A DNA stretch of 64,000 nucleotides from Ophiosphaerella korrae (GCA_028456385.1 JALNQF010000199.1:1-64000); one strand, 5' to 3'. Counted from the stretch's first letter, positions 45,191 to 58,834 are shown. Translations and numbers: made by a program. The notes: generated by a model from the letters alone, not told the origin.

Positions 45191-48100
45191 ATACTAAAGA
45201 AAGAAAGTACAATTAATAATTAATAGTAGAGCTACAAAGAACTTTATATCTAAGAAGTTTATAGAAATATAAAGAATATAGTATATAATAAAGAAATACC
45301 TATAACAATTAAGTATAATTAAAAGAAAACTATTATAGGAACTAATAAGATTTAAAATAGTTCTTTCTACACTTAAACTAGAAGAGATAATAATTAAAAA
45401 TATAGTTATAGACATAATAACAATTAATAACAAATAAGATATAATATTAAGTATACTATAGTTATAGATAACTAACCTATATATTAATTAGAGAATAAAA
45501 GAAATTAACTACTATAAAATAAAGATATTAAAAGCTAATATAAGTACTTATAAAGGAGAATTCCTAGAAGAATATAAGAAATAAGAAAAATAGCTTATAG
45601 AGCCTAAAGACTACCTTCTAGAATACTAACTATAGGACTTAGTAATAGAACTAGAAGAAGGTAAAGACGTAAGATAGAGCCTAATCTATAAGAAAATAGA
45701 AGAAGAATCTAAAATAGAAAGAGTATTTATTAAAAACGTAATTAAAAAAAGATAAATACGTAAATCTAAATCTAGAGTAGTATATAGACTTATATTTATA
45801 GACAAGAAAGAAACTAGTAATAAAAAACCTAACGTAGATTTTAGAAAACCTAACGTAATTATAAACAAGAATAGATATCTATTACTAAGAATAGATAGAA
45901 TACAAGATAGACTATAAAGAGTAAAGATCTTTATAAAGTTAGATATCTAAAACGCCTACTACTAAATTAGAATTAAAAAAGGTAATAAGTAGAAAATAGT
46001 ATTTAGAACACAATATAAACTATATAAATACTTAGTTATACTATTTAGCTTAATAAACGCACTAGTAGCCTTTTAAGAAAGAATTAATATAGTACTAAAA
46101 GAGTACTTAGATATATTTATATTTATATACTTAGATAATATCCTTATATTCTTAGAAATAGAAGAAGAATATATACAATACGTATATAAAGTACTAGAAA
46201 AACTAGCAAGAAGTAAACTATTTCTTAAAATAAGAAAATATAAATTCTATATAAAAGAAATAGATTTCCTTAGATTTATTATAGAACTAGGAAAGATTAA
46301 GATTAACTTAGAAAAGATTAAGTTAATTAACAAATAGCTAATACTAAAAAACCTAAAAGAGGTATAACAATTTTATAGGCTAGCTAACTTCTATAGAAAG
46401 TTAATAGTAAGATATTCTAAAAATATAGAACTAATTATAAGACTTATAAAAAAAGATACGCTATTTAAATAGACTAAGGAATGCGATAAAGTATTTAATA
46501 AAATTAAGAAGAAGTTTATAGAGAATCTAGTTATTAGAATATATAACCTAGACCTACTAGTAATAGTAAAAACAGACGTATCTAATTTAGTCTATAGAAT
46601 AGTACTAATACAAGAAGACCTATAAACTAAAAAAGAACACTTAGTTAAATACTTCTCTAAGAAGATAAAAATAGTAGAACTTAACTACTTAATCTATAAC
46701 AAAGAAATACTAGCAATCTATAAAGTATTTAAATAATAGAGAGTATACCTATAAAGAGTAAAGTATTAGATAAAGGTTTATATAGACTATAAGAATCTTA
46801 TAGGATTTATAATAAATAAGGAATTATTATAATATTATACAAGATAGTAAGAATTCCTATTAATATTTAACCTAGAAATTATATATATAAAAGGCAAAAA
46901 TAATTAATTTATAGATGCCCTTAGTAGAAGACTAGATTTATAAGAAGAAGTAAATATAACTAGTATAGTTCTAGTTAAGAATAAAGAAGGATATTTAGTC
47001 CTAAATATACCTAAAATAGCCGTAATACTTAAGAGAAAAAGTAGCGAGCTAGATAAATAGATTTAGAAAGTAACTAAGGAAGTATCTAAAGAAATAGAAA
47101 AACTAGAGATCTAAAAAGGACTTGTATAAGCTTATAGAAGAACTTATATTCTAAAGAAAATTTAGAGAGAATTTATATAATAATTCTATAAACTACTAGT
47201 ATATAGTTACTAAGAGATTAATAAAACCTTTAATAGGTTACTATAAGACTATTATATCCTAAAAGTAAGATAACTAGTAATAGAAGTACTACAAGATTAT
47301 ATAGAATATTAGAAAAATAAGTATAATAGGTATATACTATATAAGATACTATAACTAGTAAAAGTACTAGAATAACTATAAAGAGTTATTATAATAGACT
47401 TTATTACAAAATTACCTAAGTCTAAAGACTTAGTATTAGAAATTAAGTATAATAGAATTTTAATAATAGTAGATAAACTTATAAAGTACTTATACTTTAG
47501 ACTATATAAAGAGAAAAGTAAGATAGAAGTTACTATATACTAAGTCCTAGGAACTATAATTAGTTAATATAGACTACTAGACAAGATTATTATAAATAGA
47601 GATATACAATTTATATTAAAACTATAGGGAATAATAATAGCGCAATTAGGAATTAAATACGTAATATCTATAGCATACTACTTACAAATAGATAGATAAT
47701 TAGAATAAATAAATTAGATAGTAGAATAATACTTAAGATACTACCTTAACTATAACTAGAATAACTAAGTATAATTACTACCTATAGTATAGTTAGTATA
47801 TAATAGCGCAAAGAATATAGTAATAAGAGTATTACTTTTCTTTACAAACTATAGATTTAAGCCTAATATATACTAAATACTAAAAAATTAGATATCTTAG
47901 TCCCTAAAAGGAGAAAACTTTGCTAATAGACTTAGAGATATATATAATTAACTAAGATAGGACATAGAATTCCTATATAATCGTATAGCTAAGTACTATA
48001 ATAAAAAATATAAAGAAGGACCTTAATTTAGAAAGAGAGAAAAAGTATAGTTAGTAAGGAAAAATATTAAGAGTAAACAGCCTAGTTTAAAACTAGATTA

Positions 48101-48431
48101 CGTTAAGATAAGACTATATAAAATTAAGAAAGAAGTTATACTAGTTATATATAAACTAAAGCTACTAAGTAAGATAAGAATATACTTAACGTTCTATATA
48201 GCCTTACTAGAACAAGTACTATAGAATATAGAACTACTAGTATATAAAGTAGACACGTATAGAGAATAAGAAAAATAAGAAGTTAAAGAAATCTTATAGT
48301 ACTAATTCTATAATAGAAGGAACTACTACCTAGTAGAATAGATAGGTATAGACAAGAAAGGGTAACTATAGGAGAAAATATAAGAACTAAAAGAAAACCT
48401 TAACTACTCTAAGAAACTAGAGAAGTTCTAA
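45191..48431 (+). pseudogene. pol: pol of element E
   Basis: One frame holds all motifs: protease N-S-R-A-T at 45222-45236, YLDN at 46128-46139, integrase first Asp at 47397, and second catalytic Asp changed to Asn (AAT) at 47595-47597. The chromodomain-like end is at the inferred stop 48429-48431. A Gln codon (CAA) two residues into VQLII before the protease motif survives here. The loss of the integrase Asp is a G-to-A RIP-type change. Small open frames on the opposite strand (45194-45433 and 45686-45868) are shadows. Confidence 0.9.
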
Positions 48432-49111
48432 AATTAAAACCTTCTAGAACGCCTAGTAGTAAACTAAGAGAACTAATATTACTACTACTAGATAAAAAGA
48501 TAATAGGATTACCTAATATAGGACCTACTACAACAACACTAAACGCTTTATCTAAGTCTAGCTTAGCTTTTAGAGCTACTAACTATTTAGCTAATTTCTT
48601 ATTATTTAACGCCTTTATCTTATAAAGATAAGAGAAATAAGCTTAATTCTTTACTAGCTTACTCTACGTAAGCTCCTAGATCTACTTATACTTAGCTTTA
48701 GCCTCTATAATTTAAGATAGTAATTTCTCTTAAGTCTAGTTAATAGCTCTCCCTATTATTATTAAGCCTAGACGTAAGAATAAGTATAATAAACGTATAC
48801 TTAAAAAGAGAGATACTAGATACGTTATAAGAACTACGTATATTTATATAAATATATACTTTATAAGCCCTACTATTGTTTATAGAAACTATATAAAGAA
48901 GAGACTTAGAGTTTAACTTAAGAGAAGTATAATAGAAGTAAAAAAATATCTTAATACTATTACGTAATACGTAATTAGTAAGAAGGTAGTAATAATGCGT
49001 AGATAAAACAACTATAAAGAGTAATAAGAAATTATAAATTAATAAAGAAAGTAGATTAATAACTTTAGCTCTAGGGTAGATAAATAAGGACTTACCTAGA
49101 AGAAGAGATAG
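48432..49111 (-). other. 3' internal region of E
   Basis: From the inferred pol stop to the polypurine tract (gaagaagagatag before 49112). The minus strand carries the opposite-strand frames in damaged form; the segment near 48590-48650 matches the LYKIKA block of other copies. Nothing else recognised. Confidence 0.4.
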
Positions 49112-49541
49112 TATTATAATAGTAATAAGAGAGCTATAGATAGAACTAATTAGCCTTATAATAATTAACTTAGATCTATATAACTCTAAAGAGCACGAAC
49201 TTAACTAAGAGGCTATATATAATTAGGATACCTAGGGTAATCTATAATCTATAGACTCTTAGTATTAATAGATTATAGATTAAGGTAATCTATAATCTAT
49301 TAGTCTTAGTATCTATAGATTAATAGATTATAACAAGTATATAGTTAGTAATAATGCGTATTATTAGGATAGTATTAGTAATTTAATCCTTTAACTATAG
49401 AACGCTAATACAAGATAGTTATAAAATATCTTCTATTGTTTATAAGTTATTATAGATTATACTACGAGCTTTTACTATTACCTTATAATCTACTAACTCC
49501 TAAGATAGGTACCTATAGTTAATAATAGGAGGCCTATTATA
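49112..49541 (+). repeat. 3' LTR of element E
   Basis: It begins TATTATAATAGTAATAAG and ends AGGCCTATTATA; 430 bp. Its first half is the inverse of the right half of the F LTR, but its last 100 bp differ from F, so E and F belong to related but separate subfamilies. Confidence 0.85.
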
Positions 49542-51979
49542 TATATTTTATTTGTTATTAATTGTTATTGTATCTATAACTATATTCTTAATTATTATCC
49601 CTTCTAGCTTTAGTATAGAAGAAACTATTTTAAACTTAATAGGTTCTTAAAATAGTTTTCCTTTAATTATATTTAGTTATTAAGAGTATTTTTTTATTAT
49701 ATACTATATTCCTTATATTTCTATAAACTTTCTTAATATAAAGTTTCTTATAGCTCTACTATTAATTATTAATTGTACTTTCTTTCTTTAATAAGTACCT
49801 ATCTTTGTAATATATAGGCCTCTTATACCTTTTAGCTTTTTTTACTTAGGTATTTTTATAAATTATCTATCTTTCTAAGGCTATAGCCTTATTTTAAGTT
49901 TGTATTCTTTGTATTTTAGATATTTATTATAATTGTATTTATACTATAGTTTTCTTAGGACGTATTTTTTAAGTAGTTTTAGTCTAGGCCTTATTACTAT
50001 GTAACCTTTTTTAGGTATAATTTCCTATCCTTAGATATCTTCTACTAGAATTACTCTTGTATAGTTGTAGCCTCTTCTTCTTATAAGCTATACTTTATTA
50101 TTTACTTTATAGTTTCTATATATTATATAATTCTTCTCTAAGTATAATATCTATAATACTTTAAAGTATACTAGATGTTTTAGATCTATTATTTTGTTAT
50201 CCTCTTCCTAGTATTAATCTTCTCTAGGTATATCTATTATTAGAATATAGTATACTATTAGTACTTTTAGTATATAGGCTTTGTTAATCTATTACGTCTT
50301 TCTTATAAAGTACTACTATTCTTTCTATATAGGTATACTTCTTACTATAACTATATATTACTTTATCTATTCTTAAAATAGTATAAACTTTATCTCTTTA
50401 GAATTACGTTCTTTCTAGTCTTTATACGCTTCCTCTATACTTATAACTATTAAGTATTTCTAAATAAACTTTTATTCTTTATTTTGTTCCTCTATATCTA
50501 TTATTGTATAGCTATTATAACTATATATATCTAGCTAGGTATACTTTATACCTCTTATACTAATCTATCTTTTACTTTCTTATAGTCTTTTAGAAGAAGC
50601 TATAGTAGTCTCTTTATCTAGTACTAGTCCTTTAGCCTAGATTAATAGGGTCTAGAGCTCTTCCCTTTCTAAGTCTTCTATTAGTAGGTCTATTATATAC
50701 GCTATTTCTTCTAGCTATACTTTTATTCTTTCTTTTATTACTACTACTCTATTTCTTTATTATAAGAAGTATCTTACTCTCTACTTACTAGAAAGGTATA
50801 TATAGTAGTTATCTTTATAATAAAAGGTCTAATAGAGTATTATATATTATATTTCTTTACTCCTAGCTACTTTTTCTTAAGGTTTAGACTTTACTTATAG
50901 TGTTTCTTTCTTCTTTTTAGTTGTTTTTAACTAAGCTTTCTTATCTTTCTTATAGTCTTTACTTTTATAGTCTTTTATAAAGTATTTTAGTTTTCTATAT
51001 TTATAATATACTATATCCTTTTTCTTTTATAATTAGTAGTCTTTTATATAGTAGCCTTTTTTACTATAGTTAAAATATGTAAAGTCTTTATTCTTCTTTT
51101 TCTTTCTATCTTTGTTTATATTAAGGATTATAGAGTCTCTAGTATCCTAGTTTCTAGTTTAGTTACTATATTTGTTCTTTTTCTATTCTTAAAGGTTATT
51201 ATTAATCTATATTACTTACTACTTTAAAGCTTCTAGTATTCTAGGTTTCTCTATATATATTATTTTGTATTAAATTTTTATATTAAGTCTTTATTTAAAT
51301 TGTAATATAAGGGCTAATTTATTCTATTCTATATTCTAGCTTAGTTATTTAAATTATAATACGTATTCTAGAATACTTTTACTTTGTATAAGCCTTTTAT
51401 GTTTTTCTTTAGCTTATTAGGTAATAACTATATCTCTAAATACTACTCTTATTTGTTTAGTAAAGTATTTATAACTTCTAAAAATAGCTCTAGTTTTATC
51501 TTTCTAGGTTATTAGTAAGTACGTTGTATAATCTATCTAGTAAGGTTTATACTATCTTATTACGTCTTCCTTAAAGTATAGTCTAATATATATTACCTTC
51601 TTTTCCTCTATATTAAAGTATAGTACTTATATATCTATCTAGAGTTGTACTAACACTATAAAAGGTTTTAATTTCTCCTTTATTCTATTAAACTTCTTAA
51701 GTACAAGTATTTTAGGTAGTTTCTTCGTCGCACTTATCTCTAATTGTTAGGTAATTAGTTCTATCTAGTTCTATCCTTTAATATTAGCTTTAATTTATAC
51801 TTTATTCTACTTAAGTAGTCTTGTAGTTCCTTATTCTATATTTCTAGGGCTTTAATTACTATTTTTATATCTTCTTTGTTATTAATTAGTTTATTTATAT
51901 AATCCTTAATTATCTCCTATATAGTGCTATCTAACTTATAACTACTTCTAGGGGCTTTACTTGTTAAACTTTCTACTAT
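49542..51979 (-). pseudogene. gag: protease-gag part of element D
   Basis: Pol of D resumes after E. Protease active-site codons are at 49752-49763 (N-S-R-A). The linker, knuckles near 50980-51080, and Gag follow, with inferred start ATA at 51977-51979. The leader and primer-binding block fill 51980-52040. Confidence 0.87.
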
Positions 51980-52040
51980 CGTATTAGCTAGACTACGCGC
52001 TACTTACGCTTTACTTCTTGTAATAACTAAATTAGCAAGG

Positions 52041-52499
52041 TGTTATAGGCTTACTAGGGTCGACTTCCTAATAGCCTAAAGGGTATTAGTAGATTAGGAA
52101 GTAATATTAAAAGTTTATATTATAATCTATAGTAAGCTATAAATAATAGAAGATATTTTGTAACTATCTTAGTATTGTTACTTATAGTTAATAATTAAAT
52201 TACTAATACTATCCTAATAATAGGTATTACTACTAACTATATACTAGTATTAATCTATTTATACAATATTACAAATTACTACTAATCTATTAGTACGTAA
52301 CTACAAATTACCTTAATCTATTCGTACGTTATTATAAATTACTTTAATCTATTTATACGTAATTATAGATTACTACTACGTATCCTAGTTATAAGTAGTT
52401 TCCTAATTAAAGTTGTTACCTTACTTGTCCTATGCTTTATTAGCACCTAAGTTAGGACTAATTAGTTCTATCTTAATTTCTCTTATTATATCTATAATA
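52041..52499 (-). repeat. right LTR of element D (5' LTR)
   Basis: It begins TGTTATAGGCTTACTAGGG and ends ATCTATAATA; 459 bp, same as 31004-31462. It is followed by tatct and the resumed gag of B. Confidence 0.93.
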
Positions 52500-52504
52500 T
52501 ATCT

Positions 52505-55500
52505 TTAGAAGTTATAAGTACTTTACTAAATAAATAAGAGTAGTATTTAGGGATATAGATATTACCTAATAAGCTAAAGAAAAACTTAAAAGGCTTATAT
52601 AGAGTAAGAGTATTCCTAAATATATATTATAGTTTAAATAACTATCTTAAAATATAGAATAGAATAAATTAGCCCTAATATTACGATTTAAACAAAAACT
52701 AAATATAAAAATTAGATACGAAATAATTTATATAAAGAAACCTAGAATACTAGAGACTCTAAAATAATAGGTAATATAAATTAATAACGATCTTTAAGAA
52801 TAGAAGAAAAATAAGTATAGTAGCTAACTTAGAAACTAGGACGTTAGAGACCCTATAATCCTTAACGCTAATAAGGATAGAAAGAAAAAGAAGAGTAAAG
52901 ACTTTACGTACTTTAACTATAGTAAAAAAGGCTACTATATAAAAGACTACTAATTGTAAAAGAAAAAGGATATAGTATATTATAAATATAGAAAACTAGG
53001 ATACTTTATAAAAGACTATAGAAGTAAAGACTTAAAGAAAGAAATATAGTTAAAGATAACTAAAAAGAAGAAAGAAGTACTATAAGTATAGGTTAAACCT
53101 TAAAAGAAGGTAGCTAAGAGTAAAGAAATATAATACGTAATACTCTATTAGACCTTTTGTTATAAAAACAACTACTATATATATTTCTCTAGTAAGTAAA
53201 GAGTAAAATACTTTCTATAGAAAAATAGAGTAGTAGTAATAAAAGAAAGAATAAAAGTATAGCTAAAAGAGATAGTATACGTAATAGACCTACTAGTAAA
53301 AGACTTAGAAGAAGAAGAGCCCTAGATTCTATTAATCTAGGCTAAAGGACTAGTACTAGATAAAGAGACTACTATAGCTTCTTCTAAAGAACTATAAGAA
53401 AGTAAAAGATAAGTTAGTATAAGAGGTATAAAGTATACCTAGCTAGATATCTATAGTTATAATAGCTATATAACTATAGATATAGAAGAATAAAATAAAG
53501 ATTAGAGGTTTATTTAGAAATACTTACTAGTTATAAGTATAGAGGAAGTATATAAAGACTAAAAAAAACGTAATCCTAAAGAAATAAAGTTTATACTATT
53601 CTAAGAATAGATAAAGTAATATATAGTTATAGTAAGAAGAATACTTATATAAAGAGAGTAGTAGTACCTTATAAAAAAGATATAATAGATTAATAAAGCT
53701 TATATACTAAGAGTACTAGTAGTATATAATATTTTAATAATAGATATACTTAAGAAAGATAAGTACTAAGAAGGAGATAACAAAATAATAGACCTAAAAT
53801 ATCTAGTATATTTTAAAGTATTATAGATATTATACCTAGATAAGAATTATATTATATATAGGAACTCTAAAGTAAATAATAGTGTATAGCTAATATAAAA
53901 AAGAGGCTATAATTATATAAAAGTAATCTAAGTAGAAGATATCTAAAGATAAAAAATAATAGTAGAAGAAAGTTACGTAGTAGTAAGGCCTAGACTAAAA
54001 CTATTAAAGAAATGCGTCTAAAGAAAACTATAGTATAAATACATATATAATAAATATCTAAAATACAAAGAATATAAACTTAAAATAGGGCTATAGCTCT
54101 AGAAAGATAGATAATTTACAAAGTAGCTTAAGTAAGAATAGCTAGAAGGTATAAAAGGCCTATATATTACAAAGATAAGTATATACTAAGGAAAGAAAGT
54201 ATAATGAATAATTAATAGTAGAGCTATAAGAAACTTTTTATTAAAGAAGTTTATAGAAATATAAGGAATATATTATATAACAAAGAGGTACCCTTAATAG
54301 TTAAGTACGATTAAAGGAAAACTATTCTAAGAACCTATTAAGTTTAAAATAGTTCTGTCTACACTAGAACTAGAAGGAATAAAGATTAACAATATAGTTA
54401 TAGATATAATAATAATTAATAATAAATAAGAAATTATACTAAGAATACTATAGTTATAGATAACTAACCTATATATTAATTAGAGAATAGGAAGAATTAG
54501 CTACTATAAAATAGAAAAGCTAAAAGCTAATATAAGCACGTATAAAGGAGAATTTCTTAAAGAATATAAGAAATAGGAATAATAGCTTATAGAGCCTAAA
54601 GACTACCTTCTAGAATATTAGCTATAGGATTTAGTAATAGAAATAAAAGAAGGTAAAAACGTAGGATAAAGCCCTATTTATTAGAAAATAGAAGAAAAGT
54701 CTAAAATTAAATAAATATTTATATAGAATATAATAAAAAAAGGATAGATAAGAGAATCTAAATCTTTAGTAGTATATAGACTTATATTTATAGATAAAAA
54801 AGAAATAAGTAATAAGAGACTTTACGTAAACTTTAGAAAAACTAATATAGTTATAAATAAGAACTAGTACTTCCTACTATAAATAGATAAAATATAAGAT
54901 AGGCTACAAAAAGCTAAGATCTTTACAAAACTAGATATTTAGAATATATACTACTAGATTAGAATTAAGAAAAGTAATAAATAGAAAATAGTATTTAGAA
55001 CACAATAGAGACTATATAAATACTTAGTTATACTATTTAGCCTAATAAATATACTAGCTATATTTTAAGAAAGAATTAATATAGTACTAAGAGAGTACTT
55101 AGACGTATTTATATTCGCGTACCTAGATAATATCTTTATATTCTTAGAAATAGAGGAAGAACATATATAATATATATACAAAGTACTAGAAAAACTAGTA
55201 GAAAGTAAGTTATTTCTTAAGATAAGAAAATACAAGTTCTATATAAAGGAAATAGACTTCCTTAGATTTATTATTAAACTAGGAAAAATTAAAATTAACC
55301 TAGGAAAGATAAAATTAATTAATAAATAGCTAATACTAAAGAACCTAAAAGAGGTATAGTAATTTTATAAGCTAGTAAACTTTTATAGAAAATTAATAAT
55401 AAGATAGTCTAAAGATATAAAACTAATAACTAGACTTATAAAAAAAGATATACTATTTAAATAGATAAAAGAATATAAGGAGGTATTTAAAATAATTAAA

Positions 55501-57423
55501 AGAAAGTTTATAGAAAACCTAGTTATTAGAATATATAACCTAGACCTACTAGTAATAGTAAAAATAGATATATCTAACTTAGTCTATAGAATAGTACTAA
55601 TATAGGAAGACCTAAGAACTAAATAAGAATACTTAGTTAAATACTTCTCTAAGAATATAAAGCTAGTAGAGCTTAATTACTTAATCTATAATAAAGAGAT
55701 ACTAGTAATCTATAAAGTATTTAAATAATAGAGAGTATACCTATAGAGAGTAAAATACTAAACAAAAGTCTATATAGACTATAAGAATCTTATAGAATTT
55801 ATACTAAATAAAAAACTATTATAATAATATATAAGATAGTAGGAATTTCTATTAATATTTAACTTAGAAATTATATATATAAGAAAGAAAGATAACTAAT
55901 TTATAGACGCCTTTAGTAGAAGACTAGACTTATAAAAAGAAGTAAGTACTACTAGTATAGTTCTAGTATAGAATAAAGAAGGATACTTAATCCTAAATAT
56001 ACCTAAGATAGCTATAATACTTAAAAGAAAGAGTAGTAAGCTAGATAAATAGATTTAAGAAGAAATAGAAAAAGCTCTTAAAGAAATAGAAAGACTTAAG
56101 ATTTAAGAAAGAATTATAAGAGTATATAGAAGAATGTATATACTAAATAAGATATAGAGAGAATTTATACAATAATTCTATAAGCTACTAGTATATAGAT
56201 ACTAGAGAATTAAGAAAATACTAAATAGACTTCTAAGAGACTACTATATCTTAAGAGTAAGATAACTAGTAGAAGAAGTACTACAAGACTATATAGAATA
56301 TTATAGAAATAAGTATAATAGATATATACTATATAGGATACTATAACTAGTTAAAGTACTAAAGTAACTCTAAAGAATAATAATAATAGACTTTATTATA
56401 AAGCTACTTAAGTTAAAAGACCTAATATTAAGAGCTAAGTATAATAGAATTCTAATAATAGTAGATAAACTTATAAAGTATATATACTTTATACTATATA
56501 AAAAGAAAAGTAAGATAGAGGTTACTATATATTAAGTTCTAAAAACTATAATAAGCTAATATAGTATACTAAACAAGATAATTATAGATAGAGATTTATA
56601 ATTTATATTAAAACTATAGAGAATAATAATAGTATAATTAGGAATAAAGTATATAATATTAAAAGTATATTATCTATAAATAGATAGATAATTAGAGCGA
56701 ATAAATTAAATAGTAGAGTAATATTTAATATACTACCTTAACTATAATTAGAATAATTAGGTATAGCTACTACCTATAGTATAGTTAGTATATAATAGCG
56801 TAAAGAATATAATAATAAAAGTATTACTCTTCTTTATAAACTATAGACTTAAACCTAATATATATTAAATACTAAGAAATATAGAATCCTAGACTTTATA
56901 AAGAGAAAACTTTGTAAATAGAATAAAAAGAATATATAATTAATTAAGATAGGATATAGAATTCCTATATAATTAAATAGTAAAGTACTATAACAAGAAG
57001 TATAAATAGAGACCTTAATTTAAAGAAAGAGAAAAAGTATAGTTAGTATAAAAGAATATTAAGAGTAAATAATTAAGTTTAAAACTAGATTATATTAAGA
57101 TAAGACTATATAAGATTAAGAAGAAAGTTATACTAGTTATATTTAAACTAAAGCTACTAAGTAAGATAAGGATATACCTAATATTCTACGTAGTACTACT
57201 AGAGTAAGTACTATAAGATGTAGAACTACTAGTGTATAAAGTAGATACGTATAGAGAATAAGAAAAATAAAAAGTTAAAGAAATCTTAGTATATTAGTTT
57301 TATAATACTAAAAACTACTACTTAGTAAAATAGATAGGTATAGACAAGAAAGGATAACTATAGGAAGAAATATAAGAACTAGAAGATAACCTTAACTACT
57401 CTAAGAAACTAGAAGACTTCTAA
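52505..57423 (+). pseudogene. gag-pol: gag-pol of element B, main part
   Basis: It continues from 31003 in the same frame. First CCHC knuckle 52909-52950, protease N-S-R-A at 54214-54225, YLDN at 55120-55131. Integrase catalytic codons are intact as residues: D 56389, D 56587, E 56695, the last pair 35 residues apart. The chromodomain-like tail starts near 57231 and ends at the inferred stop 57421-57423. All motifs share one frame; inactivation is by TAA/TAG only as far as I can see. Confidence 0.92.
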
Positions 57424-58062
57424 AGTTAAAACCCCCTAGACTACCTTATAGTAAACTAAGAAAATTAATATTACTACTACTAGATAGAGAGGTAATAGGA
57501 ACTCTTAATATAATAAGAGTAGCCTTTACTATAGCTTTAAAATTAAGCTCTAACTCTATAAGAGTAGCTTACGTAATAGACTTCTTATTATTTAAGGCCT
57601 TTGTTTTATAAAGATAAAGTAGATAAGTATAATTTTTTACTTATATACTTAGAATCTAATTATATTCCTTTTTAGCTTTAGTAATCTATTTAGATAGTTT
57701 ATCTTAAGTATAGTTAATAGCTCTCTCTATTATAAATAAGTATAGATACGTAAATAAGTATTATTAACCTATACTCTATAAGAGATATACTAAAAAGATT
57801 ATAAAACGCGTAAGTATTAGTATAAATATATACTTTATAAGCCTTACTATACTTTAAAGAAATATACTCTATAAGAAGATTTAAAGCTTTATAACAAGAA
57901 TAAAGAAATATAGTAATACTATAACGTAATATATAATCTACTAATTAAAGATAATAAAGAGTAGATTTAGTAGGTATAAAGATAGAGAATAAAAAACTCT
58001 ATATTAATAAAGAAACTAGATTAATAACTTTAGCTCTAGAATAGATAAACTAGAACCTACTT
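57424..58062 (-). other. 3' internal region of B
   Basis: Between pol and the polypurine tract. The sense strand has a stretch near 57960-58040 like that of C1 (a DKELYINKETRL-type segment), and the minus strand has the opposite-strand frames. No other feature. Confidence 0.4.
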
Positions 58063-58076
58063 AGAGAGAGAGATAG

Positions 58077-58338
58077 TGTTATAAGCGTAACAAGAGAAAT
58101 TAAGATAGAACTAATTAGTCTTAACTTAGATACTAATAAAGTATAGGACGAGTAAGGTAACAACCTTAATTAGGAAACTACCTATAACTAGGACACGTAG
58201 TAGTAATCTATAATTACGTACTAATAAATTAAAGTAATTTATAATAATATATAAATAGATTAATGTAATCTATAATTATATAATAATAAATTAGTAGTAA
58301 TCTATAATATTGTATAAATAAATTAATATAAGTATATA
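58077..58338 (+). repeat. 3' LTR of B, truncated by G
   Basis: It begins TGTTATAAGCGTAACAAG after the polypurine tract and is cut after 262 bp by the LTR of G. It shows four hairpin units, one more than the 5' LTR of B in the same interval. The 5-mer before G is atata (58334-58338). Confidence 0.9.
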
Positions 58339-58834
58339 TATAATAGGTGTTACTAGGGTCGACTTCTTAGTACCTAAGAAGTTATTAGTAGATTATAAGT
58401 TAATAGTAAAAGCTTGTATAGTAATCTATAATAACTATAAATAATAGAAGATATTTTGTAACTGTCTTGTATTAGCGTTTTATAGTTAAAGGATTAAATT
58501 GCTAATACTATCCTAATAATACGTATTACTACTAACTATATACCTAAGGGTCTTAGCTAGCTTTGTGCTTTATATTTACTAAGATCGCAAATTACAAATT
58601 TATTACGTGTTTAGCTTTGTACTTTGTATTTGCTAAGATCGCGAATTATAAATTTATTACGTGTTTAGCTTTATGCTTTATATTTACTAAGATTGCAAAT
58701 TACGAATTTATTACGTGTCCCTATTATAGTTAACCTCCTAATCTAGTTTGTTTTCCTAAGAGTTATATACGTTGTTATCTCCTATTATAGGACTAATTAG
58801 TTTAAGTAGGCTTTCTCTTGTTATAGCTATAATA
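58339..58834 (-). repeat. left LTR of element G, 496 bp
   Basis: It begins TATAATAGGTGTTACTAGGG and ends GCTATAATA. It is 55 bp longer than the A-type LTR because the centre has three rather than two 54-bp units. Confidence 0.9.
58558..58719. repeat. three 54-bp units in the LTR of G
   Basis: Units begin tagctttgt at 58558, 58612 and 58666. Each contains the block tactaagat(c/t)gc(g/a)aatta..aatttattacgtg. A-type LTRs (485, 7114, 8671) have two units at the same place, for example 703 and 757. Confidence 0.88.

Larger units (their letters stand above)
45191..49541 (+). mobile_element. Element E: plus-strand chromovirus lacking its 5' part
   Basis: Pol from just before protease through the chromodomain-like tail, then 3' internal region and 3' LTR (49112-49541). 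The 5' LTR, leader and gag are gone. To the right, pol of D resumes at 49542 (tatattttatttg), so E had inserted into D. A deletion between D and F accounts for the missing part. It is read as a plus element inside a minus element inside plus element B. Confidence 0.85.
31004..52499 (-). mobile_element. Element D: chromovirus nested in B, hosting C1 and E/F
   Basis: Two 459-bp LTRs (31004-31462 and 52041-52499) are flanked by tatct on both sides. D internal sequence: 31463-33875, then from 41021 to an unlocated switch point at or before about 42250, and 49542-52040. C1 (33876-41015) lies inside with its own duplication. The block up to 49541 is a remnant of a plus-strand element E and a minus-strand element F. 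41021-44757 and 49542-52040 both contain protease-to-leader sequence, which shows that two elements are joined. Confidence 0.9.
30010..58338 (+). mobile_element. Element B: plus-strand chromovirus split by D and G
   Basis: 5' LTR 30010-30434, internal 30435-31003 and 52505-58076, 3' LTR from 58077 cut at 58338 by element G. Element D sits between with duplication tatct (30999-31003 and 52500-52504). Once D and one duplication copy are removed, gag continues without change of frame (21,501 bp, divisible by three). The polypurine tract (agagagagagatag, 58063-58076) abuts the 3' LTR. The remaining 3' LTR lies outside the window. Confidence 0.92.

Noticed and set aside
45194..45433. 79-codon open frame on the minus strand
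   Set aside because: It lies exactly opposite the protease region of element E, whose motifs read on the plus strand. The composition (Ile, Leu, Ser) is what A+T-rich antisense gives. No counterpart stays open in other copies.
45686..45868. 60-codon open frame on the minus strand
   Set aside because: Opposite to the RT region of element E. Short, low complexity, not conserved as an open frame.
44758..49541. Simple inversion of the 5' half of element E
   Set aside because: The two LTRs are opposed, which suggests an inversion. But protease sequence is present three times (minus near 42250-42500, plus at 45222, minus at 49752), whereas an inversion in D plus E would leave two. Insertion of F followed by deletion fits better.
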